DNA from: CAWIUB01 sp963839995
GTDB lineage: Bacteria > Actinomycetota > Actinomycetes > Mycobacteriales > Jatrophihabitantaceae
Assembly (NCBI GenBank): GCA_963839995.1
Contig: CAWIXH010000001.1
Location: forward strand, 124,001 to 188,000
DNA: 64,000 bases
Direction of reading: 5' to 3'
Below the pieces are notes generated by a model. It was not told the origin of the DNA. It did not search any database and was given only the letters and a program-made list of their open reading frames with translations. Both the position numbers and the translations under genes were made by a program. Shown one piece after another: positions 8,720 through 17,960 of this stretch (position 1 is its first letter; every line of letters starts with the position of its first letter).

Positions 8720-9280
8720 TCACTGGAGCGGCTTCCCGATGCCGGATTGCCCGGCCTTGGCCCGAACGGATACCACCTCTTTGGTTCGTGGCGTCCAGTC
8801 GTAGATGACTGACGTGCGCAGCAACACGTCCTGCACCGAACGGTTCGCCGGGCTGATGGCGACCCACAACAGACCGATGGGAAAGCTCGTGCAGGCCGCA
8901 GCACGTAGCGTGGCGCCAGCGATGCGCAGCCGCTCCCCCTTGTAATTGACGACCCTCAGCCCGAACAACGCATCGCCGTACATGCGTCCGGTCGCGCACC
9001 ACGACAGAGTCAGGTATGGCATGACGATGACGAACCCGATGACCGGGATAGTCCAGCCGAGGCTGCTCGGCCAATGAAAGCTGCTGGGGTTGAGGAGGAA
9101 ACCAATGCCGGCGATCACGCCGTAGATGAGGCAGAGGATTACGATGACGACGACCAAGTCCACGGTGTTCGCGGCGACGCGGGTCACGATGCCTGCGCGG
9201 CGCCCTTGGAACGGTCGCGCGGCAGCAGGCACCGGCGACGGGTGACCGACCCGGCCCGGTTCGTCAGCTCCCGGACCCAT
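8720..9280 (-). CDS. RDD-family membrane protein
   Basis: The 186-residue protein has a Pro/Gly-rich cytoplasmic N-terminus and then VTRVAANTVDLVVV leading into helix 1. A second helix reads IPVIGFVIVMPYLTLSW, followed by GRMYGDALFGLRVV, the loop typical of RDD proteins. A late segment near PIGLLWVAISPANRSVQD follows. RDD proteins are small integral membrane proteins of mostly unknown function; some act in ion exchange. ATG 9280 overlaps by 17 bp the end of the nonapeptide-repeat gene, so the two are coupled. Frames upstream of 9280 belong to that gene. Confidence 0.75.
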   Translation of the reverse strand: MGPGADEPGRVGHPSPVPAAARPFQGRRAGIVTRVAANTVDLVVVIVILCLIYGVIAGIGFLLNPSSFHWPSSLGWTIPVIGFVIVMPYLTLSWCATGRMYGDALFGLRVVNYKGERLRIAGATLRAAACTSFPIGLLWVAISPANRSVQDVLLRTSVIYDWTPRTKEVVSVRAKAGQSGIGKPLQ

Positions 9281-9773
9281 CACCGCCCCCACCTGATCCC
9301 GGCGCCACGGTGCTGCGTGCGCGTCGCCGCAGCAGGATCCGGTCGACGATTCGGTTGACCCGCTCGTCAGCTTCAATGCCCTGCATGCGCACACCCAGCA
9401 CGGTCTCGGAGGCCATCGCGCCGCTCGACTCCCGGATGAGGTCCGGCAGATCGATATCATCGATGACCCGGTTGACTATGCCGGCCAGATCGAGCCGCGC
9501 GACGACGGCGTCCAGATCCAGCTTGGCCGCGACGGCGTTCACATCGATGCGTGAAACGATCGCGTCCAAGTCCACGCCGGCCACAATCGCGTCGATGTCC
9601 ACCCGGTCCAGGATGCGCTCAATGGGCATTCGATCGACGACCGCAGCGATGTCCAACTTGGCCACGATCTCGTCGACGTCCACCTCGGCGATGATGCTGG
9701 CAAGCTTCACCCGATCGAGTACTAGTTGGGTCAGGTCGATGCGATCGAGCACCGCGGACAGCACGTCCGGCAC
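9264..9773 (-). CDS. Nonapeptide-repeat protein coupled to the RDD gene
   Basis: The product has 169 residues from GTG 9773. From about residue 11 to 100 it is built of roughly ten 9-residue units of the form (basic)-V/I/L-D-V/I/L-x-x-I/V-V/A-x, for example RVDIDAIVA, GVDLDAIVS, KLDLDAVVA and RLDLAGIVN. A short non-repeat segment (ASETVLGVRMQGIEADERVNR) and a Gly/Ser tail follow. The regular alternation of aliphatic and acidic residues suggests a solenoid or an amphipathic membrane-lying helix. I recognise no named family. The overlap with the RDD gene implies joint function. Confidence 0.75.
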   Translation of the reverse strand: MPDVLSAVLDRIDLTQLVLDRVKLASIIAEVDVDEIVAKLDIAAVVDRMPIERILDRVDIDAIVAGVDLDAIVSRIDVNAVAAKLDLDAVVARLDLAGIVNRVIDDIDLPDLIRESSGAMASETVLGVRMQGIEADERVNRIVDRILLRRRARSTVAPGSGGGGDGSGS

Positions 9774-10016
9774 CAGGTCGCCAACAACCTGTCGAGGTCG
9801 CCCGGCGCGCCGGCGAACTCACCGGCAACCGCATCGTCGACGAACCCCCAGCCTTACGCCACTTCACCGCTGGAATCGCTTCAGCCGCTTCCCCTGCGCC
9901 AGTGCCTGATGTGACCTGTGGATCGTTCGTAGTGACCGAGGAAAGCGGCAGCTGTCTACGCCCCGCAGGTTGAAGACATCGCCGGATAACCCGTTCCCGA
10001 GTGCGACCATTACCGG

Positions 10017-10745
10017 TCACCGGCCGAGGATGGCGCGCAGCGTTTCGGCGTTGCGTACGGCCTGCCCGTCGCCGTCGTTGTTGAAATAGGCGTACACATC
10101 GCGGCGGGACGTGTCCCATTCTGAGATCCGGCAGGCCCACCAGCGCAGGTCCTCATCCGAATAGCCGCCGGCATACAGCTGCGCAGGGTGCGGTCCATGG
10201 AGGCGGAGGTACACGAATGGTGCGGTCGCGCGCAGCACGCACGGCAGGTTCGCGCCGCTCATCACGCAGTATGCCGCCTGGTGCTGTTCCAAGATCTGAA
10301 ATACGGCCTCGTCATGCCAGCTGGGGTGGCGGAACTCGACCGCAACCCGCAGCCACTGCGGTTTCCGGGCCAGGAAGTACTTCAACCGGGCATCATCGCG
10401 CGCGTGTGCCGGGGCCAGCTGGATGAGCACGACGCCGCGGCGGTCACCGAGCTCATGCCAGCATCCGGCGATGCGTTCCACCCAGGCCTCGGGTGCGTAC
10501 AGCCGCTTGGCGTGGGTCAGACCACGGGATGCCTTGACCGACAACTGAAAGCCCTCGGGCAGGCGACGCCGCCATGCGGCGAAGGTGTCGGTACGGGGCC
10601 AGTGGTAGAAGCTGGCGTTCAGCTCCGCGGTGGCGAATCGACGTGCGTATAGGTCGAGTCGCGCGGCCGGTGGGGTACCGGGCGGGTAGAGCACATGCTC
10701 CCAATGCGGGTAGCTCCACCCGGAGGTGCCGATGTGTACGCCCAC
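10017..10745 (-). CDS. DUF72 domain protein
   Basis: The 242-residue protein starts VHIGTSGWSYPHW and contains FATAELNASFYHWP, GFQLSVKASRGLTH, VAVEFRHPSW and DVYAYFNND. These are the conserved blocks of DUF72 (YecE-like) proteins, a TIM-barrel-like family whose reaction is not established. GTG 10745 is chosen because the family begins at this point. A GAGGAGG motif lies upstream at somewhat long spacing. The frame continues upstream only through non-homologous sequence. Confidence 0.85.
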   Translation of the reverse strand: MGVHIGTSGWSYPHWEHVLYPPGTPPAARLDLYARRFATAELNASFYHWPRTDTFAAWRRRLPEGFQLSVKASRGLTHAKRLYAPEAWVERIAGCWHELGDRRGVVLIQLAPAHARDDARLKYFLARKPQWLRVAVEFRHPSWHDEAVFQILEQHQAAYCVMSGANLPCVLRATAPFVYLRLHGPHPAQLYAGGYSDEDLRWWACRISEWDTSRRDVYAYFNNDGDGQAVRNAETLRAILGR

Positions 10746-11731
10746 GACCGTCCTGATTCCCTCCTCAGCGCCTTTCCAAACCGTGGGCCTAACCGTTTGC
10801 GTGGATCCCGGGGTTCGTGCCCACCTCGGCTTTGTGTGACGCGGTTTGCCCGCGCGGGCATCCGCGGTCGAGCGTAGAGCGCGGTGGGTGCTGATTCTCC
10901 CTCTGACTGCAGAGTCCAGCGACACTGCTGCGCCGGCATCCGGCAGCTCGTGGCCCGCCGTTGGACGTATCCAACAAGCCACGGCCCGCGGGGGCGGCCG
11001 ACCGCCAACGGCGCCGTGATGGAGGCCTTGGTCATTCGAGCTCGCGCAGAAGAGGGGTTGCTGACCGTCGACCAGTTGTCGTAGCAGCGGTCGTGGCAGC
11101 GGATCCTCAGCGGGACTGTTGCCACCCACGCCGGTAGGCACGTTGCAGCGGAACACGTTGGTCCGTTCGCGCGCAGCAGCGATCACCCGCTGCAGGACGG
11201 GGTCGACGGCGTGTACGACGGCGGTATCGCGCTGCGCCGGCCCGGCCGGGTATGCGCCCGGCGGCCAGCTCGAGGCCCTCGAACCGGGCCAGCGCCGTGT
11301 CGCGCAGCCGGTCGGTGCGTTGCAGGGCCGCGTCCCCGGCCGTGCCGGGCCAGGCGAGAGCCACGATGTCGGCCTCTCGCGCGGCGAGCGCGGGTGATCG
11401 CGGCCCGGAGCAGCCATCGTGACTGCCTTGCGCATTCCGGCCGCGGCGCGGCCGGTTCAGCCGGCGTTACCTCCGCGTCCCGCGCCGCTTCGACCACGGC
11501 CCGGATGCCGTCCCGATTGATTCGCAGAGCTGCTCGCCGGTGGCTTGGCCGGATCACCAGGCAAAATGCACCCGAACGTCAGTTCCCGTACGCACATGGG
11601 CAAGCCGGTCGGTTGCCGTGGAGGGCCGATCCGTGCCGTCAACAGCCGGCGCCGTAACGCCATTCACCATTGCCCGAAGCCCCTGTCACAAGCCGATATC
11701 CACGGCACCCTTAGGGAGCCCGCCGGGCTGA
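10746..11731 (-). other. No intact gene; possible flavin-dependent oxidoreductase remnant
   Basis: Nearly 1 kb without an intact gene I can support. On the minus strand around 11,240-11,440, switching frames gives ALAAREADIVALAW and then LRDTALARFEGLEL. These resemble the late part of LLM-class F420-dependent oxidoreductases (usually AAREADIV... and REAAGDRFDDLEL). No frame is continuous, so at most this is a decayed remnant. The rest of the interval gives no recognisable protein or RNA. Confidence 0.3.
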
Positions 11732-12763
11732 TCAGCCCTTGTCGTTGCCGCGACGGCGCATCAGCGCGTGAGCGCGCTCGGTGTCGTCAGGGCCGAGCTT
11801 ACGGGTGTCCCTCGGTTCTGCGAACGGCGCCATGTCCTCGGGCAGTCCAGCCTCAATCGCCCGCTGGTGGGTCAGTTCTGCGTCGAACTCCATGCCCAGC
11901 AGCACGGCAATATTCGTGATCCAGAGCCACACGAGAAAGATGATCAAGCCGGCTATCGAGCCGTAGGTTTTGTTGTATGACGCGAAATTCGCCACGTACA
12001 CGGCGAAGCCGCCGGACGCGATGAGCCAGATCCCGACTGCGATTGCGCCGCCCGGAGTCAGCCATCGGAATCCTGGGCCCTTGACATTCGGGCAAGCCCA
12101 GTACAGCAGGGCCAGCATGGTGGCCACGATCGCGAGCAAGACCGGCCATTTGGCGACGTCCCAGACGGTGACTGCCGTATGCCCGATGCCCAGCATCTTG
12201 CCCACCTGGTCGGCGAGCCGACCAGTGAGCAGCACGATTCCGGCGCTCACCATCAGCATCACAACGACGACGATGGTGACGGCTAACCGAATCGGTGCCG
12301 TCTTCCAGATCGGCCGGCCTTCCCCCACGCCGTAGACCGCGTTCGATGCTCGCATGAACGCCGCGACATATCCTGACGCGGACCACAGCGCGAGCGCGAG
12401 GCCGCCGATTGCGGCAATGCCAGCTGTGGAGCGCTGCTGCTGAGCATGCCGGATGACATCGTCGAAGAACGTCCGCACCCCACCGGGGGTAACGGCACCT
12501 AGATTGTCCATCAGGGTCTTGGTGACGGAATCCCCAAGCAGGCCGAGGATTGACACCAGGACCAGTAGTCCGGGAAAGATCGCGAGCAGGCCGTAATACG
12601 TCAGTGCCGCCGCCCAGTCCGTCAAGTTGTCCTCTCGGAACTCAGACAAAGAGCGGCGCAGGACCGCCCGCCACGAGTGCCGCTTGAGCTGGGTCGGCTT
12701 GGCGGGTTCGGCTCGCCTCGTGCGGCTGCTGCGTGACTGTCTGCTCTGCGCGGCGTTGTCCAT
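11732..12763 (-). CDS. YihY/BrkB-family inner membrane protein
   Basis: The 343-residue protein has a basic N-terminus and then DWAAALTYYGLLAIFPGLLV, the conserved first helix of YihY (formerly RNase BN/BrkB) proteins. Five more helices follow, including the conserved YGSIAGLIIFLVWLWITN and LLGMEFDAEL near the C-terminus. The family is widespread; its function is unsettled, and transport or envelope roles are suggested. Only 2 bp separate it from the upstream DUF4235 gene, so they form an operon. Confidence 0.88.
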   Translation of the reverse strand: MDNAAQSRQSRSSRTRRAEPAKPTQLKRHSWRAVLRRSLSEFREDNLTDWAAALTYYGLLAIFPGLLVLVSILGLLGDSVTKTLMDNLGAVTPGGVRTFFDDVIRHAQQQRSTAGIAAIGGLALALWSASGYVAAFMRASNAVYGVGEGRPIWKTAPIRLAVTIVVVVMLMVSAGIVLLTGRLADQVGKMLGIGHTAVTVWDVAKWPVLLAIVATMLALLYWACPNVKGPGFRWLTPGGAIAVGIWLIASGGFAVYVANFASYNKTYGSIAGLIIFLVWLWITNIAVLLGMEFDAELTHQRAIEAGLPEDMAPFAEPRDTRKLGPDDTERAHALMRRRGNDKG

Positions 12764-12765
12764 CG

Positions 12766-13023
12766 TTACCTCGGCCAGACTCCTGTCGCCCGGGCGAACC
12801 CGGCGGCACCCGCCCGGTCGATGAGCGCCTTGATGCCGCCGAAGACAGCACCCTCCACTGCTGCCGCAGCGGCAACCTCACGCCAGCTGTAGTCAGCGTC
12901 GGTCGCACGGGGCGCCTTGTCTTCATGTGCGAGCGCGCGCCAAACCCGTTTGAAGATTGCGCCGGCTGCGACGCCGCCGAGCGCGCTGATCAGCAGGCCG
13001 AAGGGCTTGTATAGGTAGCGCAC
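12766..13023 (-). CDS. DUF4235 membrane protein, 5' end at an IS edge
   Basis: The product is about 85 residues. YKPFGLLISALGGVAAGAIF forms the first helix, followed by a polar loop and AAAAAVEGAVFGGIKALIDR, the pattern of DUF4235 proteins in actinobacteria. The apparent GTG start (13021-13023) is only 2 bp from the IS630 element. Family members normally have a few residues before YKP (Met-x-x-x), so the true first codon may have been displaced. Native promoter and ribosome site are gone. Expression would have to come from the IS, and would also affect the downstream yihY-like gene. Confidence 0.72.
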   Translation of the reverse strand: MRYLYKPFGLLISALGGVAAGAIFKRVWRALAHEDKAPRATDADYSWREVAAAAAVEGAVFGGIKALIDRAGAAGFARATGVWPR

Positions 13024-13025
13024 GC

Positions 13026-14265
13026 CTAGTAGTCTGTCGCTTCTAAATAGCTGGGTATAAGTGCCGAAGTTTGATGCGGGCGTCGCTGGTGGTGAACCTC
13101 CAGTCGACTTGGCGCTCGTCGGCGTTGATGGCCTCGGCCCAGGCGGCGAGTTCGCTGTCGAGGACGGCGAGGTCGGCGATACGCCGGCCGAGGCATTGCT
13201 TGGTCAGGCAGGACAGTTCGATCTCGGCGATGTTGAGCCAGGAGCCGTGCTTGGGTGTGTGGTGGATCTCCAGCCGGCCGGCCAGGGCGTAGGCCTTCTC
13301 GGGCGGGAATGCCTCGTAGAGGGAGGCGATCGAGTGGGTGTTGAGGTTGTCCATGACCAGGACGACCTTGTCCGCGTCGGGGTAGTCGACGTTCAGCAGA
13401 TGTTCGACGCCGTGGGCCCAGTCGATGCGGGTCCGGGTGGACTCGGCGTAGGCGCGGCGCCAACCCCGCAGGGGTTCGGCCCACACGAAGATCGAGCAGG
13501 TGCCGCAGCGGATGTACTCGGAGTCCTCGCGGGCCACCCGCTCGGGCGCAGCCGGCGTGCCTGCTCTGGCGTCGGCGAGCAGTTGGAGTGGTTTCTCGTC
13601 CATGACCACGACCGGGAAGGCCGGATCGTAGGGGCGGGCATAGACGCCCAGCACATCCTCCATCGCGGCCACGAACGCCGCATTCTGCTTCGGCGGGATC
13701 GTCCAGCACGCCTTCAGGTGAGGCTTAAGCGCCCCCTTTTTAGGACCCGCCCGATCGTGGAGTGGTCTATCGGCGGCATCCCCTCGGTCAAGGCCACCCG
13801 TCTCTCCAGCAACCGCAGCGTCCACCGCGCACGCCCCGGCGGTGGCTGGCTGCACGCCAGCGCGATCACCCGGGCCTCGACGTCGCCGGTCACCTTCGGC
13901 TCCACCGGAGGCGTGGCCCGCTTCTTGCGGCCGATCACGTCCTCAACCCGCCCGGCATGCGTCGTGAACGCCTTCGCGACCAGATACACCGTGCTCTGCG
14001 ACGTGCCCAGACCTTCGGCCACCACACGCCGATCCGGCGCCGGCCCCTGCGTCTCATCCAAGGCCAGCAACACCCTGGCCCGGGTGATCAACCGGGCAGG
14101 ATGCCGCCCCGAGGCGACCACCTTCTTCAGCTTCGCACGATCCCCAGCGGTCAAGGAGACCATGAACTCCTTCGGACGAGGCACGCCGTCAACTCCTTCT
14201 GGTCAAGTATCAACCAGAACAGCCGACCACAAATAACCATCAAATAAGATGCGACACGCCACTAG
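13026..14265 (-). mobile_element. IS630-family insertion sequence, copy 1
   Basis: The 1240-bp element includes a CTAG at each end. Imperfect terminal inverted repeats share TGTCGC after CTAG (GTAGTCTGTCGC at the left, GTGGCGTGTCGC read inward from the right). IS630/Tc1-type elements duplicate a TA target, and the CTAG flanks fit. By eye the sequence is the same as the oppositely oriented copy at 27,954-29,193; both are exactly 1240 bp. Confidence 0.88.
13043..14184 (-). CDS. IS630 transposase, two frames (OrfA/OrfB)
   Basis: OrfA (14184 to 13714) carries a helix-turn-helix (RRVVAEGLGTSQSTVYLVAKAF) and linker. OrfB, in the -1 frame, runs to 13043 and carries the DDE/D catalytic core: Asp in VVVMDEKPLQL, Asp in KVVLVMDNLNTH, and the third acidic residue in GSWLNIAEIE. 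The switch point is an A5G5 run (13732-13741 on the plus strand as CCCCC TTTTT). A -1 slip there joins VLK to KGALKPH and yields one protein of about 380 residues, the usual way this family makes transposase. The ORF is intact in both parts. Confidence 0.85.
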
Positions 14266-14537
14266 CTCCTTCGCCTAAGCACGATCACGACGATCGCACC
14301 CTTTCCCTCTGGTTGCCTATGGCAATACGTCCACCAGGCCACGCCTGGCAGTTCCGTGGATGTACGAGCAGTTACCCAGTCGCCGACATCACCTAACCGA
14401 CTGAAGCCGGTTTTGCGCGCCGGGGGGCCGTTTGCTGCTGCGCAGCGCTGGGTACAACCGTGTCACGATCACGGTCGGGCAGCACATCCGGCCGAGGTCG
14501 CAAGGTCAGATTCGCGGGTATCACGACGGAGGTTGTC

Positions 14538-14693
14538 ATGGGTGTCCTGCTGCTCGTCCTGCTGCTGGCACTGGTCTTGGGAGGCGTGGGGTTCGCAGTG
14601 CACGCGCTGTGGATAGCCGCGGCAATCGTGCTCGTGGTCTGGCTCATTGGTTTCGTCGCGCACAGCGGCTCTGGCCGCTGGTACCGCTGGTGA
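14538..14693 (+). CDS. Small hydrophobic membrane protein
   Basis: The 51-residue protein has two hydrophobic stretches (VLLLVLLLALVLGGVGFAV and AAAIVLVVWLIGFV) and ends SGRWYRW. Very similar actinobacterial miniproteins are annotated only as 'hydrophobic protein'. ATG 14538 follows a GGAGG at 14528-14532. No function is known. It sits inside the accessory region, isolated from other intact genes. Confidence 0.65.
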   Translation: MGVLLLVLLLALVLGGVGFAVHALWIAAAIVLVVWLIGFVAHSGSGRWYRW

Positions 14694-14697
14694 CGAC

Positions 14698-14943
14698 ATG
14701 GATGGGACAGGTCTGATCATCGGTCGCGCCTCTGGATTGGGTGAGGTAGTGGCGCTTGCAGTCCGCGACAAAGGAGGCACACCGCTCGTTCTGGATCGCC
14801 GCGATCCAGCGCTCAGGTCAGACCGTCTGCTCATGGATCTGTCCGATACCCGGGCGGCAGAAGCGAGAGACTGGCGCGGCGGGAAGGGCTGGGTTGTCAT
14901 GCCGTCGCCTCCTCGTCGCGCTGCTCGGTCATGGCAAGGGTGA
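14698..14943 (+). pseudogene. Short-chain dehydrogenase N-terminal fragment
   Basis: The reading MDGTGLIIGRASGLGEVVAL followed by RDKGGTPLVLDRRDP and DLSDTRAAE is the Rossmann start of a short-chain dehydrogenase/reductase. In intact enzymes the motif is TGGASGLG; here the Thr-Gly is replaced (IIGRASGLG). Only the first fifth of the domain remains before the frame enters unrelated sequence. There is no catalytic Tyr/Lys, so this is a remnant. On the opposite strand at 14,897-15,090 another short degraded reading (ALGMISLVAYELTLAMTEQR) is visible but unassigned. Confidence 0.5.
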
Positions 14944-15149
14944 GCTCGTAGGCGACTAGGGAGATCATGCCCAGCGCGGAGTGCCGGCGGCGGGTGTTGC
15001 CATCGCCATCGCACCGTAGGCCAGCCCGGCGTCGTGGTGCTCGCCGACGGCGAACCCGACCATCCGGCGTGACACGGCGCGGCGGCATGGTGCTTGCGGC
15101 TTGCGGCTGTACGGTTGTGCCGCTGTCAGGGTGCACCCGAAGGCAGGCG

Positions 15150-15563
15150 ATGGCTGGTGTGGATGTCCCGCTCGGCATTGATCGGGCGCGCCATCATGAT
15201 CTCGTCGGCCGCAACCGCCACGTGTGGTGGCGGCGCGCTGCGCTGGTGCTAGTCGCGGCGTTGCCGGTGCTGGGCCTGTTGAGCGTCTTCGGGCAGCACG
15301 CCGCACCGGCCACATACCGAGGTGTTGCCGCGTCGTTGACGATCAATTCACCGGGCCACGTGCATGGTGGGCTGATCTTCACGACAGAAATCGTGATCAC
15401 GCCACGCGGGAAGCTGACGGACCCGCGACTGTATCTCGACAGCGGCTGGTTCAAAGGCATGACCTTCAACGGGGCGGCGCCGCAGCCGGCCGCCGAGAGT
15501 GCCCTAGGTGGCTGGTGTCGAACGGCTGTCGGTGGACAGCCACTGGTGCCGGAACGGCGATGA
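15150..15563 (+). pseudogene. Truncated single-pass membrane protein
   Basis: From ATG 15150 the frame gives a short cytoplasmic part and one helix (RAALVLVAALPVLGLLSVFG). It then gives an extracytoplasmic beta-type segment (SLTINSPGHVHGG, RLYLDSGWFKGMTFNGAAPQP). I recognise this as the start of an actinobacterial family of about 200 residues, often next to DUF421 genes, with 'LDSGW..GMT.N..EPSP'. The remainder of the domain is missing: after AAPQPAAES the sequence becomes unrelated, shortly before the IS1182-type remnant. Truncation by that insertion is likely. Confidence 0.55.
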
Positions 15564-15686
15564 GCCGACGGCGGTGCCGATGGTGGGCGCGCCTGGCGGT
15601 GATCGATTTCTGCGTGCTCGGCGGGTGATAGTGGCGTGTGGTGAGCGCTTCGGCTGCTGGGTAAGGGATCCCGGCGCTGCGCTGGT

Positions 15687-17313
15687 CTACTCGGCCGCTG
15701 TGGCCCATCCTCGGCCGGGCGTGCTGGCCACGGCGAGCACGCCGAGGCGTGCGAGGTTGACGGCGGCGGCGAGCAGGGCGAAGTCGGCGGCGACCTTGGT
15801 CTGTCCGCGGACCCGGGCGCGGCGCCCGCCGTGGCGGCGGCGCATCAGGTGTCCGATCTTGCGTTCCACTTTGGGTCGGGTGGCGCGGTAGTCCGCGATC
15901 CAGTCCGGGTCGCGCTGCCGGGACCGGGCTGCGGCGAGCTGCTTCTCGTGCGGACCGATGCTGATGCTGCGTCCGCCGGCGGCCTTGGTGCACTGCTCAC
16001 GGAGCGGGCAACCGGTGCAGGCCTCGCCGAAGCTGGCGGTACCGGCCCCGTCGCCGGCGCGGCGGATCGGCGCGGTGTTCCCGGCGGGGCAGGTGACCGT
16101 GTCCTGCTCGAGGTCGATGTCGAAGCGGTCCTTGGCGAACAACCCACCGGTGGTGGTCGGTTGCTGGGTCTTGCACTTGGACGCGATCCCGGCGTGATCG
16201 AGCCGGTCGTGGAACTGTCCGGTGCCGTAGGCGTTGTCGCCGTAGACGCTCGCGGCGGGCTCACCGTCAGCGCCGCTACCGCTGTCATCGGCGTCCGGGT
16301 GCTCGGCGTCCGGGTGCTCCGCGTCGGTTCGAGCAGGTCGCTGATCAGCTCTTCCGCGGCGCTGGCGTCCCCGACGTTGCCGGCACTCACCGTGGTGGCG
16401 GTGATGATCTCGGTGTCGGGGTCGATGCCGACATGGCCCTTGTAGCCGTCGAAGCCGCGTGCCGCGGTCTTGTGCCCGTGCCGAGTCTCTGGTCCACGGT
16501 GGAGATCACCCGGTCCTTCGCGACTCGCCGCGCGATCCGGAACACCCCCGCCTCGTCCAGGCCGAGGTCCTGACCCAGCACGGTGGCCAGCAACGCCGCG
16601 GCCTGGGCCGCAGCCTCGGACAGCTCGCGCCCGTCCAGCACGCCCAGCAGCGCCATACCGTCGCGGGCCAGCGCGTCGACCAGCTCGGCCCGCGCTTGCG
16701 GGTCGTCGTAGTCACAGGACGGCTTGCCCGCCGCGGCGTAGTCCTCCTCGCGGGCCAGCACCGCCCGCAACTCGACACCCAGATCGCTGCCCGCGACCTT
16801 CAGCAGCCCCCGGATCGCCGAGCGGATCAACGTGACCGTGTCCATCGTGGCCACCGCGTCATACAACGCCGTCGAGTCCAGCACCCGCTTACGACCCACC
16901 AGCCCGGCGGCCTTGGCCACCTCAAGCACCGTGTCGAAGATCCGGTCCGGCGCGGCCGAGGCGGCCAGCCGCGCACGCATGTCCACCAGCACCGTGTGCA
17001 CGAACCCCGGGTAGTCGAAATCCAGCCCACCCGCCGCGTACTTCCACCGCGCGTCGAAGGCGAACCTGTCCACCGCCTCCCGGTCGCTGCAGCCCTCCAG
17101 ACGCTGCAACACCATCACCACCGCCACGATCATCGGTGGCACGCTGCGCCGGCCCACGTCGGTGAACAAGTCGGCGAACATCTCATCGGGGAACAGCCTG
17201 TGACACTCCCGATGCAGCAACCCGTAGATCGAGTCCGGAGCCACCCGCGGCTCACAGAACCCGGCCGTGGACCGGAACAAATCAGCCTGCCTCGGCGTCA
17301 GCCCCAACGTCAC
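15687..17313 (-). pseudogene. IS1182-family transposase, frameshifted
   Basis: Reading leftwards from 17313: an N-terminal part (LHRECHRLFPDEMFADLFTD, VPPMIVAVVMVLQRLEGCSDREAVDRF) and a central part ending ISTVDQRLGTG. After a frame change comes FDGYKGHVGIDPDTEIITAT and SAGNVGDASAAEELI. After another comes CPAGNTAPIRR, ACTGCPLREQC and a C-terminal ERKIGHLMRRRHGG. This is the layout of IS1182-type transposases. The second frame change coincides with a tandem repeat of GCGTCCGGGTGCTCG near 16,290-16,320, so the gene is broken in at least two places. I could not fix terminal repeats. Confidence 0.75.
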
Positions 17314-17363
17314 GACTCACCCCGGCAACCAAGTCCCTGCGTCATAGGGACATGCTCCCGGAA

Positions 17364-17645
17364 ATGATCAACAAGACAGCGGACCGCCACGCGGCGAAAA
17401 ACACCAGCCACCTAGAGCAGTACGCAAACAATCCGGTGGAAGCTGATCATGGCCGGCTCAAAGCCAGGCTGCGCCCGATGCGCGGACTCAAACAGATCCG
17501 GTCCGCAGGCACGATCGCTGCTGGGCACGCCTTCGTGCAGAATCTGCGCCGCGGCCACTACGAACTCACCGCCCACGTGCCCCCGCATCATCGGATCCGC
17601 ACCGCCTTCACCGAACTCGCACTGCCTCTGAGATCGTGCCGCCGC
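17364..17645 (+). pseudogene. IS6-family transposase C-terminal fragment
   Basis: TADRHAAKNTSHLEQYANNP, then VEADHGRLKARLRPMRGLK, then AGHAFVQNLRRGHYEL is the end of an IS6/IS26-like transposase, including the last catalytic Glu (VEADHGRLK). The N-terminal two thirds with the first two Asp residues are absent. The frame runs on into an aquaporin remnant through a repeat-rich linker. Confidence 0.75.
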
Positions 17646-17699
17646 GGACGGCGCCACCAACTCGACGCGCCCTCTCACGGCCCAACGCAACAGGGCCCC

Positions 17700-17744
17700 A
17701 CCAGCTCCACCAGCTCCACCAGCTCCACCAGCTCCACTAGCTTC
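17700..17744 (+). repeat. Five 9-bp tandem repeats
   Basis: ACCAGCTCC is present four times in exact tandem, followed by a fifth variant, ACTAGCTTC. In the open frame this encodes TSSTSSTSSTSSTS. It lies exactly between the IS6-type and aquaporin fragments, and the last unit belongs to the aquaporin STSFAN motif. Confidence 0.9.
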
Positions 17745-17960
17745 GCCAACCTCGCCGTCACCGTCGGGCAGATGTTCACCGACACCTTCGCCGGCATCGC
17801 ACCTGCATCCGTGCCCGGCTTCGTGCGCATGCAGCTGCTCGGCGCCGCCCTCGGCACCGGCATCGTCCTCGCGCTCTCCCTCGACATCGGCGCGCTGGCC
17901 GGCGATGTGGTCGTCCCCCACCCGGTAGGCGCACGGTGCTACAGCGAAGACGGATTCTGA
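17718..17960 (+). pseudogene. Aquaporin (MIP family) C-terminal fragment
   Basis: STSFANLAVTVGQMFTDTFA followed by GIAPASVPGFVRMQLLGAALG matches the second half of actinobacterial aquaporin-type channels: loop E with the second pore motif, then the last helix. The pore motif, normally NPA, reads NLA here. The N-terminal half is gone and the piece is fused in frame to transposase sequence, so it is not a functional channel. Downstream, 17,961-18,319 holds no intact gene. A minus-strand reading there (RRLLAAVGLKVIVRW) hints at a regulator remnant but is too weak to name. Confidence 0.6.

Noticed and set aside
17700..17744. CRISPR or satellite array
   Set aside because: The unit is 9 bp, in frame with coding sequence, and only five units long; simple slippage repeat.
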